Positions 1-9,040 of a stretch of DNA of 40,396 nucleotides are shown piece after piece. The position numbers were made by a program, and so were the translations under genes. Source of the DNA: Chromatiales bacterium (GTDB taxonomy: Bacteria; Pseudomonadota; Gammaproteobacteria; Steroidobacterales; GCA-2729495); NCBI GenBank assembly GCA_002729495.1, contig PBYE01000044.1:1-40396 (forward strand). Reading direction: 5' to 3'. Positions within the stretch are counted from its first letter, which is position 1. The number at the start of each line of letters is the position of its first letter. The notes below the pieces were generated by a model. That model was not told the DNA's origin. It saw only the letters and a list, made by a program, of their open reading frames with translations, and ran no database searches.

Positions 1-1
1 G

Positions 2-1012
2 CGATTCAACTCAGGGAGCGCCGGCTCGGTAATCGGTATAACCGCACTGGCGTTCGTGCTGGCGGCGTGCTCCCCTGTTACGCGTGGAGACGGTGGTTTA
101 TATAAGTATGACCGCGGGCCGCACGAAGTTCAGATCGTAGAAAAGCTGACGATGACGGACGAGGTCCAGGACCGTGAAGTGCCGTTGCGGCTGCTGTTCC
201 CTGCAGAAGATGGGCCCTTCCCGCTGGTCGTGTTTTCTTCGGGGGCTTTCTGTTTCCCGCAGATGTACGACCTCGTCACCTCGCACTGGGTTTCGCACGG
301 CTACGTCGTGATCGTCCCCAACCACCTGGACTCGCCCAACAATGCCGCGCCGCCTACCGCTGAGCAGTTTCCGCTGATGTTCCCGTCGCGGGTGCGCGAT
401 ATTTCATATGTCGTCGACGATATAGAAGAGATACAGGCTCGTGCGGGTATCGGGTCAAAAATAGACATAACGCGCTTGGCGGCGGCGGGCCATTCGTTCG
501 GGGCGATTATTGCACTGATAAAAACCGGGCTTGAGCTTCAGCCAGAGCTTGCCGATACGTGGGCCAGTACATTTGATGATCGCTTCGACGCGGCGGTCGT
601 ACTGAGCGCCCCGGGCCCTGGAATGGGCCCCGGAATGGATTCGTTGACCGACGGCGCGTACACAAAGATCGGCAAACCATTGATAGCAACGGGTGGCACG
701 AATGACGTCGGAAGAGTCAGGCCCCCGGGCGGCATGAGTCCGGGGGAGTGGCGGACGCTCGCGTTTACCCTGGCACCTCCCGGCGACAAGTATTCAGTGA
801 TTACCGAGGGGACGGATCATTACAGTGGCGGCCTGATTTGCAATCCGGACCGTGGCGGTGATCCTGATCCCGAGAGCGTTGCAATCGTTGCGTCCGTAAC
901 CACGGCTTTTCTGGACGCCTACATAAAGGATGACGATACAGCGCTCGAGTTCCTGCAAAATGCGGATGTGGAAGCGCTTACCAACGGCAAGGCGACGGGG
1001 AAACGCAAATGA
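2..1012 (+). CDS. alpha/beta hydrolase lipoprotein (5' end outside window)
   Basis: This is a secreted alpha/beta hydrolase, similar to dienelactone hydrolase or PAF-acetylhydrolase-like enzymes. The frame is open back to base 2. The nearest start codon, GTG at 56, falls inside a lipoprotein signal peptide: a hydrophobic stretch leads into the lipobox LAAC at about 59-70. The true start is therefore left of the window. The nucleophile elbow GHSFG has its Ser codon at 494-496. A late His in DHYSGG (about 817-834) could complete the triad. The mature protein should be lipid-anchored in the periplasm or outer membrane. Its TGA overlaps the ATG of the next gene (ATGA), so the two are probably translationally coupled. 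The substrate cannot be read from the sequence. The fold is fairly sure, the specificity unknown. Confidence 0.75.
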   Translation, partial: RFNSGSAGSVIGITALAFVLAACSPVTRGDGGLYKYDRGPHEVQIVEKLTMTDEVQDREVPLRLLFPAEDGPFPLVVFSSGAFCFPQMYDLVTSHWVSHGYVVIVPNHLDSPNNAAPPTAEQFPLMFPSRVRDISYVVDDIEEIQARAGIGSKIDITRLAAAGHSFGAIIALIKTGLELQPELADTWASTFDDRFDAAVVLSAPGPGMGPGMDSLTDGAYTKIGKPLIATGGTNDVGRVRPPGGMSPGEWRTLAFTLAPPGDKYSVITEGTDHYSGGLICNPDRGGDPDPESVAIVASVTTAFLDAYIKDDDTALEFLQNADVEALTNGKATGKRK

Positions 1013-2217
1013 ACTTTCGTGCAGTTAGTCTGCTGATCTTTCTCGCCGCACTGATTGCAGGCTGTGAACCACCGGCCGAACAATCGTCTGAAGAACAAAC
1101 AGCCGGTGCGCCGGATGTAGTATCCGGCGCCAGCCAACCTGCCGGGCCAGCCGAGGGGGAGGCCATCGTATTCGACTCGGCGGGCACCAGCCTGACCCTC
1201 GAAGAACTCGTTACGACCGGTAACGTCATCTGGGCTATGGATTTCATTGCACCCGACACGATGATATTTACCGAACGGCAGGGTGCGGTGAAACTGCTGA
1301 ATACCACTACCAACGAAATTACCAGCGTGGACGGCGGGCCCGATGTCCATGTCAGCGACAGTGGTGGGTTGTTCGATGTCATGGTGGACCCGGATTTTGC
1401 AAATAATGGGTTTATATTTTTTACCTACATTAAAGGGCTCGGCGAGCAAAGCGCTGTCGCTGTTGCGCGCTCAAGGCTCGAGGGCAAAAAGCTGGTCGAC
1501 ACGCAGGACCTGTTCGTTGCAAATAACCCCAGCGACGACCATGCACACTGGGGTTCGCGCGTCATCATGGATAACGAGCGTTACCTGTTCTTTACATCGG
1601 GTGACCGCCATGTCCCGGACAATGCGCAGTCAACCAGCAGCCATGGCGGCAAGGTTCTGCGTATCCGGGCCGATGGCGGCGTTCCCGATGACAATCCCTT
1701 CGCAGGTGAGGCCGGCGCCGCCCCCGAGATATGGTCGATAGGCCACCGGAACCCCCAGGGCCTGTTCCTGGACCCGGGTTCGGGGGTGCTGTTTGAGCAG
1801 GAGCATGGCCCTACCGGCGGCGACGAGATAAACCGGATCGAAAAGGCAGTGAACTACGGTTGGCCCATAATCAGCTACGGGGACAATATCTGGGGCGACA
1901 GGCAGCCCGAAGGCACGGAACGGGAAGGCCTGGAGCAACCGCTGGCTTATTTCAAGCCCGGTATCGCGCCAACCGGAATCTGCATTTACAGGGGTGACAG
2001 GATACCGGGCTGGCAGGGTAGCGTATTCAGCAGCACGCTCAGGGGTTACGTGGTGCGGCTGGAGCTGGCCGGTGACGCGGTAGCGTCCGAAGAGCGCCTG
2101 CTTACCGAGTGGGGCGAACGGTTGCGTGACGTCGTGGAAGGACCCGATGGAAGTCTTTACCTTGCCTCGGAAGCGGGGAAAATAGGGCGGATCGTACCCG
2201 TCGAAAGTAAGCTTTAA
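1009..2217 (+). CDS. PQQ-dependent sugar dehydrogenase family lipoprotein
   Basis: This belongs to the soluble aldose sugar dehydrogenase (GSDH/YliI-like) six-bladed beta-propeller family, which oxidises sugars using PQQ. A signal peptide ends in the lipobox IAGC with Cys19, so the protein is a lipoprotein. The linker of about 40 residues is rich in Glu, Ala and Pro. Family hallmarks are the stretch near DDHAHWG, the GHRNPQG motif, and EHGPTGGDEIN followed by NYGWP. The length of 402 residues is normal. The start is the ATG that overlaps the hydrolase stop. No PQQ biosynthesis genes are in the window. Some members of this family act on substrates other than glucose, so the substrate is open. 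Confidence 0.85.
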   Translation: MNFRAVSLLIFLAALIAGCEPPAEQSSEEQTAGAPDVVSGASQPAGPAEGEAIVFDSAGTSLTLEELVTTGNVIWAMDFIAPDTMIFTERQGAVKLLNTTTNEITSVDGGPDVHVSDSGGLFDVMVDPDFANNGFIFFTYIKGLGEQSAVAVARSRLEGKKLVDTQDLFVANNPSDDHAHWGSRVIMDNERYLFFTSGDRHVPDNAQSTSSHGGKVLRIRADGGVPDDNPFAGEAGAAPEIWSIGHRNPQGLFLDPGSGVLFEQEHGPTGGDEINRIEKAVNYGWPIISYGDNIWGDRQPEGTEREGLEQPLAYFKPGIAPTGICIYRGDRIPGWQGSVFSSTLRGYVVRLELAGDAVASEERLLTEWGERLRDVVEGPDGSLYLASEAGKIGRIVPVESKL

Positions 2218-2259
2218 TCAGCTATCGCGTAACGGGCGGTTGATTAGAGGTGCAGAAAA

Positions 2260-3732
2260 ATGAAAACCTTTTTTAAAATTTGCGGGATTGTAATTGTCGT
2301 TATTGTTATAGGCGCTTACTCGACATACACGTATATGAACCGGCCCCACGAAGATATTTACAGTCTTTACGTGGACCAGGACACAACGCCGGTCGGCAAA
2401 ACGGCTGTTTTCCTGATAGGACTGCACACAACGGAAGATTTTGAGCCAACATGGTGGTACAACATTCTGCACCACAGCGTGCATGCCAATATTCCCTGGC
2501 CGATCCAGATAACATCGCTTGCCGATAACGGGGTTGCTCTTGTAGACCCCGATCGCTATTACTCTGTCGAAAAATTCGTGCCGACCCGGCTAATGGACCG
2601 TTTCGGTCGCGAGCACGACATGGATCGCACGCCGTATATCGAAAGATATCGTGAAGGCCTGGTCGAGTGGCAACTACCCAGGGAGTCGCGCCATCTTGAT
2701 ACGGGTTACTGGCTGTATACAGCTCGCAATGACGGCATTCCCAGCCGGGTTGGCAAGCGGATTAACCTTGCGAAGCACTGGTTTTACGGCAACGGGATCA
2801 AGCAGCGGAAGATTCCCGCGAACTACCAGTCCTTTAAAATTTACGATATAGCATTCGATATGTTGCAGGCCAGCTATCCGGGCACGCCATACCGGATCGC
2901 CGACACCCAGGACCCCTATCTCTGGAAGAAGAAGATTCTCGAGCTTCTGGACGATGGCGCGGAAACCCTGGTGCTCGCTTCCCCCATGGTGATGTACTCC
3001 GACTACGAGGATTTCCACAACGCCTTTGGCCATAGTTTTGAGATCGTCAGGGAGTGGGAAGCCCGGAACGACCGGAAAATCAAAATTATCATGACCAAGC
3101 CCATGGGTTACCAGAAAGCCATGCGGGATGGTTATCTCCTGATCCTCAAGGACAAGCTCGACCAGTTACCTGCGGGTGTGGACGTCAAGCATATCTGGTC
3201 CATACACGGCATGCCCTGGGCGAGAGTGCCGAACGAGTCCTGGTTGAAAATGTCGCCCCCCTACAAGGCGGCGATGGTGGCCGATGCCGAGGCGCTGCTC
3301 GCGGAGTATGATTTCGGCCGCACGGAGGTTGTTGTGAGCCAGGATCATTTCGCGGATCACTACTGGAACCCGGACGGCGCGGTACTTTCAACCAACAAGG
3401 CCTACCTCGACGGTGTAGCGGACGGTTACGATCATGTAACGAGTATCCCTATTGAGTTCTATAACGAGAACACCGATACCCTGTTTTCCCACGCGATGTC
3501 TAACTACGAAAACTTCCCGGGATTCGATGTCTACAACGAGATTGACTACCCGGACTGGGAAAAGCCCTATACCTCGCATTTTGAAATCGATGGTACGCAA
3601 ATCGATTACCTGGGAATTCCCACCGGCGACCGCTACAGGCCTTATATTGCGGAGGCCCTGTTTAATACATTCGACGCTATTTTGTCGCAGCGGGAGGGGT
3701 CGAATACCAAAACGAGGATGTCAGCGAACTAG
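2260..3732 (+). CDS. membrane-anchored ferrochelatase-like protein of unknown function
   Basis: An N-terminal hydrophobic segment (about residues 5-25) forms an uncleaved anchor, followed by a periplasmic or external domain of about 460 residues. I did not recognise a named family. The C-terminal half recalls the chelatase fold. A strand-loop with IHGMPW resembles the Ser-x-His loop of ferrochelatase, and a later IPIEFYNENTDTLF resembles the ferrochelatase segment carrying the catalytic Glu, here with Asp. The protein is longer than usual ferrochelatases (about 320-370 residues), and those are not normally anchored and exported this way. An AGAGG ribosome site 9 bases before the ATG supports the start. 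It follows the dehydrogenase by 42 bases and probably shares its transcript. The chelatase link is inference; the ORF itself is secure. Confidence 0.6.
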   Translation: MKTFFKICGIVIVVIVIGAYSTYTYMNRPHEDIYSLYVDQDTTPVGKTAVFLIGLHTTEDFEPTWWYNILHHSVHANIPWPIQITSLADNGVALVDPDRYYSVEKFVPTRLMDRFGREHDMDRTPYIERYREGLVEWQLPRESRHLDTGYWLYTARNDGIPSRVGKRINLAKHWFYGNGIKQRKIPANYQSFKIYDIAFDMLQASYPGTPYRIADTQDPYLWKKKILELLDDGAETLVLASPMVMYSDYEDFHNAFGHSFEIVREWEARNDRKIKIIMTKPMGYQKAMRDGYLLILKDKLDQLPAGVDVKHIWSIHGMPWARVPNESWLKMSPPYKAAMVADAEALLAEYDFGRTEVVVSQDHFADHYWNPDGAVLSTNKAYLDGVADGYDHVTSIPIEFYNENTDTLFSHAMSNYENFPGFDVYNEIDYPDWEKPYTSHFEIDGTQIDYLGIPTGDRYRPYIAEALFNTFDAILSQREGSNTKTRMSAN

Positions 3733-3755
3733 TTCCTGTCCCGGGATATTTAAAG

Positions 3756-5180
3756 TCAGAACTGGAAGTAGATGAACGGCACCTGAGTCATCGGCCAGAG
3801 AAAAAATGCGGCAAATCCGAACAGCACGCAGATGATAAATGCCGGAACGGGTCTCATGTTGCCCAGGTAGTTATGTATGCGCCCGACGCGTACAGATATT
3901 GTCTGCAGGACAACGAAAGCAACCATGATCGTCAAGGTGCTGAAGAAGGAAAGCGATCCGAGGCCGAGTCCGGCCACATCGAAATTAAAGTCGAACAGTA
4001 CAAACTTCCACAGGGCTACCTGCATCAGATCAAAATCAGTTAGCCGGAACGAAATCCAGGTTACGAGCACGCAGTACTGCATCAGTAATACCGAAAGCAG
4101 CGTGACCAGTGGATTTGACGGTGAATCTTCCGTTTTGGCACTGCTGTACAACCGGTGCACAACTAAAAGGAACCCGTGCAGGAATCCCCACACAACAAAA
4201 TTCCAGCTCGCGCCGTGCCATAAGCCGCCCAGCAGCATCGTCAGCATTAGATTTCGGTAAGTAATCCAGCTCCCGTGTCGATTTCCGCCCAGCGATATAT
4301 ACAGGTAATCGCGGAGCCAACTGGACAGACTGATATGCCAGCGTTGCCAGAAATCGGACGGATTTCTCGCTATATAAGGGTGATTAAAGTTTCGTGGGAA
4401 CTTAAAGCCCAGGATGCGTGCAATACCGATGGCAATATCAGAATATCCGGAAAAATCGCAGTAAATTTGTATTGAGAAAGCGAGAGTAGCGGCCCATATG
4501 ATAATGCTGGGCCAGTCACCCGGCGTAGCGAAAACCCCGTCTGCGAGTAGCGCCAGGTTATCGGCAATCAAAACCTTTTTTGCCAAACCGCGCAATATAA
4601 GGAAGACAGTGCGCTGATCGCAACTAACAGTAATGTCTTTTTTCAGTTGCGGAAGAAATACTGCCGCCCGGACAATCGGGCCGGCAACCAGTTGCGGAAA
4701 AAAGGCAACGAACAGCGCGAAATCCAGCGGCGAATGCGTTACCGGTATTTTGCGCCGATAAACATCGATCGTATAACTCATCGCCTGGAAGGTATAGAAC
4801 GAGATTCCTACCGGTAACGTGATATTGATTGACGTCCAGGATGGGTCCGATCCCAGCAGGCGCATGAGGCCCAGCAGACTGTCGCTAAACAGGCCAAAGT
4901 ATTTGAAGATGAAGAGAAGGCCCAGGTTTGCGCACATGCTGACAACAAGGAGCATCCGTCGCCGTGAACGACCTTCCTCGGCCTCCAAACGCCCGCCAAC
5001 AAGGTAGTTGACGACCGTTGAAAACATAATCAGCAGGATAAAAGCCGGATTCCACCACATATAGAATATGTAGCTTGCGACCAGCAAGATGACCTTTCGT
5101 GGTTCCGATCTGTGCACAGCCCAGAGGGTTAGCAGCAGCAGAACAAAAAATACGAGAAAGGCGGGGGTGTAGAAGAGCAT
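3756..5180 (-). CDS. MBOAT family O-acyltransferase (AlgI/DltB-like)
   Basis: This is a polytopic inner-membrane acyltransferase that passes acyl groups, usually acetyl, across the membrane for modification of an exported polysaccharide. It begins LFYTPAFLVFF and has about ten or more hydrophobic segments. The family signatures are PSDFWQRWHISLSSWLRDY and, further on, LGGLWHGASWNFVVWG, whose His322 is the expected catalytic residue. The length of 474 is typical of AlgI. Its ATG overlaps the TAA of the upstream SGNH gene (TAATG), so the two are coupled. This MBOAT plus SGNH pairing is the standard layout of AlgI with AlgJ/AlgX-type proteins. No polysaccharide synthase genes are nearby, so the polymer acted on is unknown. 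Confidence 0.9.
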   Translation of the reverse strand: MLFYTPAFLVFFVLLLLTLWAVHRSEPRKVILLVASYIFYMWWNPAFILLIMFSTVVNYLVGGRLEAEEGRSRRRMLLVVSMCANLGLLFIFKYFGLFSDSLLGLMRLLGSDPSWTSINITLPVGISFYTFQAMSYTIDVYRRKIPVTHSPLDFALFVAFFPQLVAGPIVRAAVFLPQLKKDITVSCDQRTVFLILRGLAKKVLIADNLALLADGVFATPGDWPSIIIWAATLAFSIQIYCDFSGYSDIAIGIARILGFKFPRNFNHPYIARNPSDFWQRWHISLSSWLRDYLYISLGGNRHGSWITYRNLMLTMLLGGLWHGASWNFVVWGFLHGFLLVVHRLYSSAKTEDSPSNPLVTLLSVLLMQYCVLVTWISFRLTDFDLMQVALWKFVLFDFNFDVAGLGLGSLSFFSTLTIMVAFVVLQTISVRVGRIHNYLGNMRPVPAFIICVLFGFAAFFLWPMTQVPFIYFQF

Positions 5181-6232
5181 TAGTTACGTGGCTCACTCGT
5201 TTGTAAAAGCCCAGCCAGCTTAGAGGCGACATGATTACTGACGAGCTTTGCTCCTTCATCCATGGGGTGCACGCCATCAGAGTAAAGTTCGCCCGGAACG
5301 ATATCGAGCGCATCAATAATAGTTACGTTATTTTCTTGGCCGAACTCACTAAGAGCTTCACGGGCCTTGGCGTAGTAACCCTCTTTTGCATAGATATAGG
5401 CAGCTGGATGAGCGGGTGAGAGCACAAGTACGATTTCTCGACCGTCATTTTTCGCTCGATTGGTCATTTCAGTGAGAAGTCCACGCTTTTTTTCCGTGAA
5501 GCGAAACGAGGACTTTAGATCGGTGTCGTAACGTCGCTTTATGGCACGCTCGAGAAGACGATCTGGCAAGCGGCTGGCTCCCGTGGCCGGATATTCGAGA
5601 TCGTTGTGTCTCCGGTCCAGTTGCAGATCCTGCCTAAAGAACGATCACCCTATGAAATCGGCTGCTTGCTTAACAGCCCAGCGTGATTCAAATATATGGG
5701 TTATCTCTGGCTTGTTTAGCAAAGATTGCATAGGTTCTTCAAAAATCTCTGTCAACATGGCCCGGGTACGGTTATCGGGCCGATATCCAAGCATGTAAAA
5801 GGCGTTGTACTTCTGCGGGTTGATTTGTACCATTTTGGTTGCAGCTACCGGATCGATAAACTGAACTATTTGGGTGACGCTTTTTGGCAACTCCTGGTAA
5901 AAAAGGTATGACTCGACCGTGCTCTGACCGGTAGTCGCGAGGTTAAGAACCTTCGGGTTGCCCGGCAGCGCGGTATTCAGGATTCGCCCATCGAAACTGG
6001 CCATCGCAACGCTGTTGCCGAACGCAACGATATCGGGTTGCAGGTTCTCATCATCCAATGCATCGAGAACGATGCCGATACGGCTGATGTCTGTTGGCAC
6101 GGCCCGAAAAATATATTCGGCTGACAGGGCTGCAAGCGCGCCCCCGGCAATTACTCCGGCAACTAATATCAGGCTGGCGTAGCCCGATAGCCGCTCCCGG
6201 GCTTTAGGCTGATTTGCGTGGCTGGGTTCCAT
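5180..6232 (-). pseudogene. AlgJ-like SGNH hydrolase-type partner, interrupted by one in-frame TGA
   Basis: This is one reading frame of 350 codons split by a single TGA at 5645-5647. The first part (195 residues) has an N-terminal membrane anchor (about residues 17-39) and the SGNH block I, FGNS with Ser74. After the TGA the same frame continues for 25 codons into the second part, which ends with SDGVHP, the Asp-x-x-His block V (D319 and H322 in full numbering). Neither half alone has the whole catalytic set. No frameshift is needed, only a change of one codon, for instance TGG or CGA to TGA. The second half could start separately at TTG 5569. It is the expected partner of the MBOAT gene downstream. 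It may be a true nonsense mutation, a sequencing error or a readthrough site. The gene identity is fairly sure. Confidence 0.7.
5645..5647 (-). other. in-frame TGA inside the SGNH gene
   Basis: On the minus strand the context is ATA GGG TGA TCG TTC. The codons on both sides are in the same frame and both read as normal protein. The base after the stop is T, not the C that favours leaky termination. I saw no obvious stable hairpin directly downstream to suggest a selenocysteine element. Confidence 0.8.
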
Positions 6233-6350
6233 TACGCTTTTCTTGCGTACCTTTCGTTGCTTACATGGTTAAGGCGCCCGGAATACTCGCTCACAACTGT
6301 CATGTGCGACAAGTCTCTGGGTCACAAAAAGTGCCAAAAAAGTAATTTTT

Positions 6351-6980
6351 TCAGTTTATTATGCCGTCCTGGCGCAATTGCCCGGCAATGATGTCGCTCA
6401 ATACGTCGATTACATCAGCCAGGGTTTCCTGTTTTGTGGCGGTCGCCACAACGGTATACAGGGGCTCAGAATTGCCTGTTTTCATTACATCCGTCGTAAG
6501 TGATGTCGTGTATTCACTGGTCACGTACGAAGCCTCTTCTTTTTCAATGTAGTCGTAGCGAAACAGCGTGCCTTGCTGGCGCCGCTGGTGGATATCGGTC
6601 CTGCCCTGGACTTCAACCGCCTGTACATCAAAACTTTTTACCCGGGTGATAACAACCGCATCTGCCTGTTGCTGCCGAGCGAGCGCATTGATATTTTCGG
6701 CATTAATCTCGGTATCGGTGTCCATAAGCCTTGCGCTCGCCCACGCCATGGTGGATTCGCTGCGCAGGTCGAAGGCCGCGGCATCTTCAAAGCTCATACG
6801 GTGATCGGTATTGTCGGTGACTGCTACAACGAGAACCCGTTCAAACCGGACGCCCCTGGGGGCGCTGTCGTGCCAGCCGGACGAAACGCTCGTACTGCTT
6901 GCGCATCCGGTTAGCAGTAATGCTGCCATGATATACAGGCCGGTGCGCAGGTGTACGGCTGTTATGTTAGCTCTATGCAT
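6351..6980 (-). CDS. lipoprotein of unknown function
   Basis: I do not recognise the family. With the ATG at 6980 the protein has 209 residues and a signal peptide ending LLLTGC, a lipobox. The mature part has a beta-strand-like segment (FERVLVVAVTDN) and then a helix carrying LARQQQADAVVITRVKS. This pattern recalls small envelope lipoproteins that build a beta-alpha sandwich. Two further ATG codons lie upstream, at 7010 and 7052, but they add only polar residues in front of the signal peptide, so 6980 is preferred. No clear ribosome site is visible for any of the three. It is transcribed away from the 4.5S RNA and lies 118 bases upstream of the SGNH gene, possibly in the same transcript. Confidence 0.6.
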   Translation of the reverse strand: MHRANITAVHLRTGLYIMAALLLTGCASSTSVSSGWHDSAPRGVRFERVLVVAVTDNTDHRMSFEDAAAFDLRSESTMAWASARLMDTDTEINAENINALARQQQADAVVITRVKSFDVQAVEVQGRTDIHQRRQQGTLFRYDYIEKEEASYVTSEYTTSLTTDVMKTGNSEPLYTVVATATKQETLADVIDVLSDIIAGQLRQDGIIN

Positions 6981-7193
6981 ATTCGAATTAGGTGTGTGCT
7001 GTCTGTGCATGCTGACCGGTGTCGCAGGATAAGTACAAGTATGGCAAAACATCTATGGATTACAAGCGATTAGGGGACCAGTTTCGGCTTGCTTCTCGCC
7101 AGGTGTTTGCCCGCGGAGGGCTATGCTCATGGCGCATCGAGGCGCGCCATTTGCTGCTGAACACAGCGGTTCCCATGCGGACGTTGTCTGCGC

Positions 7194-7222
7194 TTGCTCA
7201 GCGCCGCGTCAACGCATACTCT
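7194..7222 (+). promoter_or_regulatory. possible promoter of the 4.5S RNA
   Basis: TTGCTC at 7194-7199 and TACTCT at 7217-7222 are 17 bases apart. The RNA 5' end expected from pairing, 7229, lies 7 bases after the second box. Both boxes are weak matches to the sigma-70 consensus. Confidence 0.3.
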
Positions 7223-7228
7223 TTATTT

Positions 7229-7336
7229 GGGTCTGCGCCGGTCCTCTCGCGACGGCGAACCGTGAACCCCGTCAGGCCCGGAAGGGAGCAGCGGTAACGG
7301 AGATGCCGGGCGCCGGGATGCGGCTGGCGCGGGCCT
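7229..7336 (+). ncRNA. ffs: 4.5S RNA (bacterial SRP RNA)
   Basis: This is the RNA of the signal recognition particle; it binds Ffh and helps target inner-membrane proteins. The conserved core at about 7271-7298 contains GTCAGGCCCGGAAGGGAGCA, which carries the GGAA tetraloop and the AGCAG internal loop side bound by the Ffh M domain. The ends pair: GGGTCTGCGCC (7229-7239) with GGCGCGGGCCT (7326-7336) over 11 positions including G-U pairs. At 108 bases it is close to the 114 of E. coli. Its place just before dnaX-ybaB-recR matches other gammaproteobacteria. Confidence 0.93.
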
Positions 7337-7398
7337 TATCGCATAATGCAGCATCCAGGTATAACCAGCGGCCTGAAGCCGGGTTCAAGTGACATTAC

Positions 7399-9003
7399 AT
7401 GAGCTATCTTGCACTCGCCCGAAAGTGGCGACCAAAAATTTTTGCAGACGTAGCCGGTCAGGAGCATATCGTCCGGGCATTAACGAACGCGTTGGAAAGC
7501 GGTCGGGTGCACCATGCCTACCTGTTCGCAGGTACACGTGGCGTTGGCAAGACCACCGTCGCCCGAATTCTAGCCAAAGCATTGAACTGTGAGAAGGGAG
7601 TTAATCCGGAACCGTGCGGTAAGTGCAGCGCCTGTACAAGCATTGATGAAGGCCGGTTCATCGACCTGATCGAGGTAGATGCGGCGTCCCGTACCAAGGT
7701 CGATGACACACGGGAACTGCTGGAGAATGTACAGTACACACCAAGTTCCGGACGTTACAAGGTGTACCTTATCGACGAGGTCCACATGCTGTCGGGGCAC
7801 TCATTCAATGCCCTGCTGAAAACACTGGAAGAGCCGCCCCCACATGTAAAATTCCTGCTCGCTACGACGGACCCACAGAAATTGCCGGTCACGGTTTTAT
7901 CACGCTGCCTGCAGTTTAATCTGAAGTGCCTGTCCAGCGACCTTATTGTCGATCGCATGGCGCTGATCTGTAAGGCAGAAAATATACAGGCGGACGCGAT
8001 GGCCCTGGCGCGAATTGCCCGGGCTGCATCCGGCAGTATGCGTGATGCCTTGAGCCTGCTGGACCAGGCGCTGGCATTTGGTAGCGGTGAATTACGTGAC
8101 GACGATGTTGCCGATATGCTCGGCAGTCTGGATCAGCGGCATATCAATGAATTACTGCAGTATCTTGCGGCTGGCGATGCTGGCGGCCTGATGGAGCAGG
8201 TGCGCAATCTGCAGGAGCTTGTGCCGGATTACGAGTCTGTATTAAACGATCTGGCAACCGTGCTTCAACAAATCGCGGTGCTAAAACTGGCGGGTCCGGA
8301 CTGCCTTGATGAGGACGCGGATACGGAAATGCTGACAGGTTTTGCCGGGCAGTTTAGCGATGAACTTGTGCAGCTTTTTTACCAGATTGCGGTTACCGGC
8401 AGACGGGATATCAGCCTGGCCCCCGACCCGCGCCTGGGCTTCGAGATGACGCTGCTGCGAATGGTTGCGTTTCAGCCTGTAGCAGCAGCCTTGCCGGGTT
8501 CGGCCACCGGTAGTGCGCCGCAGTCTGCGCCCGGGGGAGCAGCAACCGGAGCCAAAGCCCGGCGCAGTGCTGCAGCCCAGGCACCTGAGCGACCGGCCCC
8601 CATGGCGGGTGACCCGGATTGGCCAGGTATCATCGATACGCTGAAACTGACGGGCGCACTGCGCCAGTTGGCGCAGAACTGTGAACTCATTGAGAAAGGT
8701 GAAACCGGGCTCCGGTTGAATATCAGCAAGAGCAGCGAACATCTGCTGACCGATCAACTCCGGCAGCGCCTGTCTGAGGCGCTACGCGCTGTCTACGGAG
8801 ATAACTTACGGGTGCAAATAGATCTGGTTGATTCGGTAAATGACACGGTCGCCCTGCGCGAGGCGGATGACTCGGCGCGCAAGTTGCGCGCTGCGCGCGA
8901 TTCAATCCAGAACGATCCTGATTTACGCCAGATCGTAGATGCATTCGGGGCAGAAATTGAAAGTGACGCAATTCGACCTGTCAACGGCAGCGGTAATCGT
9001 TAG
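7399..9003 (+). CDS. dnaX: DNA polymerase III subunits gamma and tau
   Basis: This is the clamp-loader ATPase of the replisome. The AAA+ domain shows Walker A GTRGVGKT (residues 45-52), a zinc module with Cys64, Cys73, Cys76 and Cys79, Walker B LIDEVHML (DEVH at 126-129), and the SRC arginine-finger motif in VLSRCLQF. The linker (about 360-400) is rich in Ala, Pro and Gly. A shorter tau C-terminal domain follows, ending at 534 residues against 643 in E. coli. I saw no A-AAA-AAG slippery site of the E. coli kind, so gamma may not be made by frameshifting here. The start is ATG 7399, which gives the conserved N-terminus SYLALARKWRP. Confidence 0.97.
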   Translation: MSYLALARKWRPKIFADVAGQEHIVRALTNALESGRVHHAYLFAGTRGVGKTTVARILAKALNCEKGVNPEPCGKCSACTSIDEGRFIDLIEVDAASRTKVDDTRELLENVQYTPSSGRYKVYLIDEVHMLSGHSFNALLKTLEEPPPHVKFLLATTDPQKLPVTVLSRCLQFNLKCLSSDLIVDRMALICKAENIQADAMALARIARAASGSMRDALSLLDQALAFGSGELRDDDVADMLGSLDQRHINELLQYLAAGDAGGLMEQVRNLQELVPDYESVLNDLATVLQQIAVLKLAGPDCLDEDADTEMLTGFAGQFSDELVQLFYQIAVTGRRDISLAPDPRLGFEMTLLRMVAFQPVAAALPGSATGSAPQSAPGGAATGAKARRSAAAQAPERPAPMAGDPDWPGIIDTLKLTGALRQLAQNCELIEKGETGLRLNISKSSEHLLTDQLRQRLSEALRAVYGDNLRVQIDLVDSVNDTVALREADDSARKLRAARDSIQNDPDLRQIVDAFGAEIESDAIRPVNGSGNR

Positions 9004-9040
9004 GCAGCGAATCTCTATAAGGAAGTGAGGCCAGGTACAC

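Noticed and set aside
5645-5647. TGA as a selenocysteine codon.
   Set aside because: SGNH partners are not known to use selenocysteine here, no SECIS-like hairpin is evident just downstream, and no selenium genes are in the window.
7123-7392. An 89-codon plus-strand frame before dnaX.
   Set aside because: It runs through the 4.5S RNA, whose conserved core and paired ends explain the sequence.
8500-8620. A programmed frameshift site for the gamma form of DnaX.
   Set aside because: The linker region has no A-AAA-AAG heptamer or similar run.
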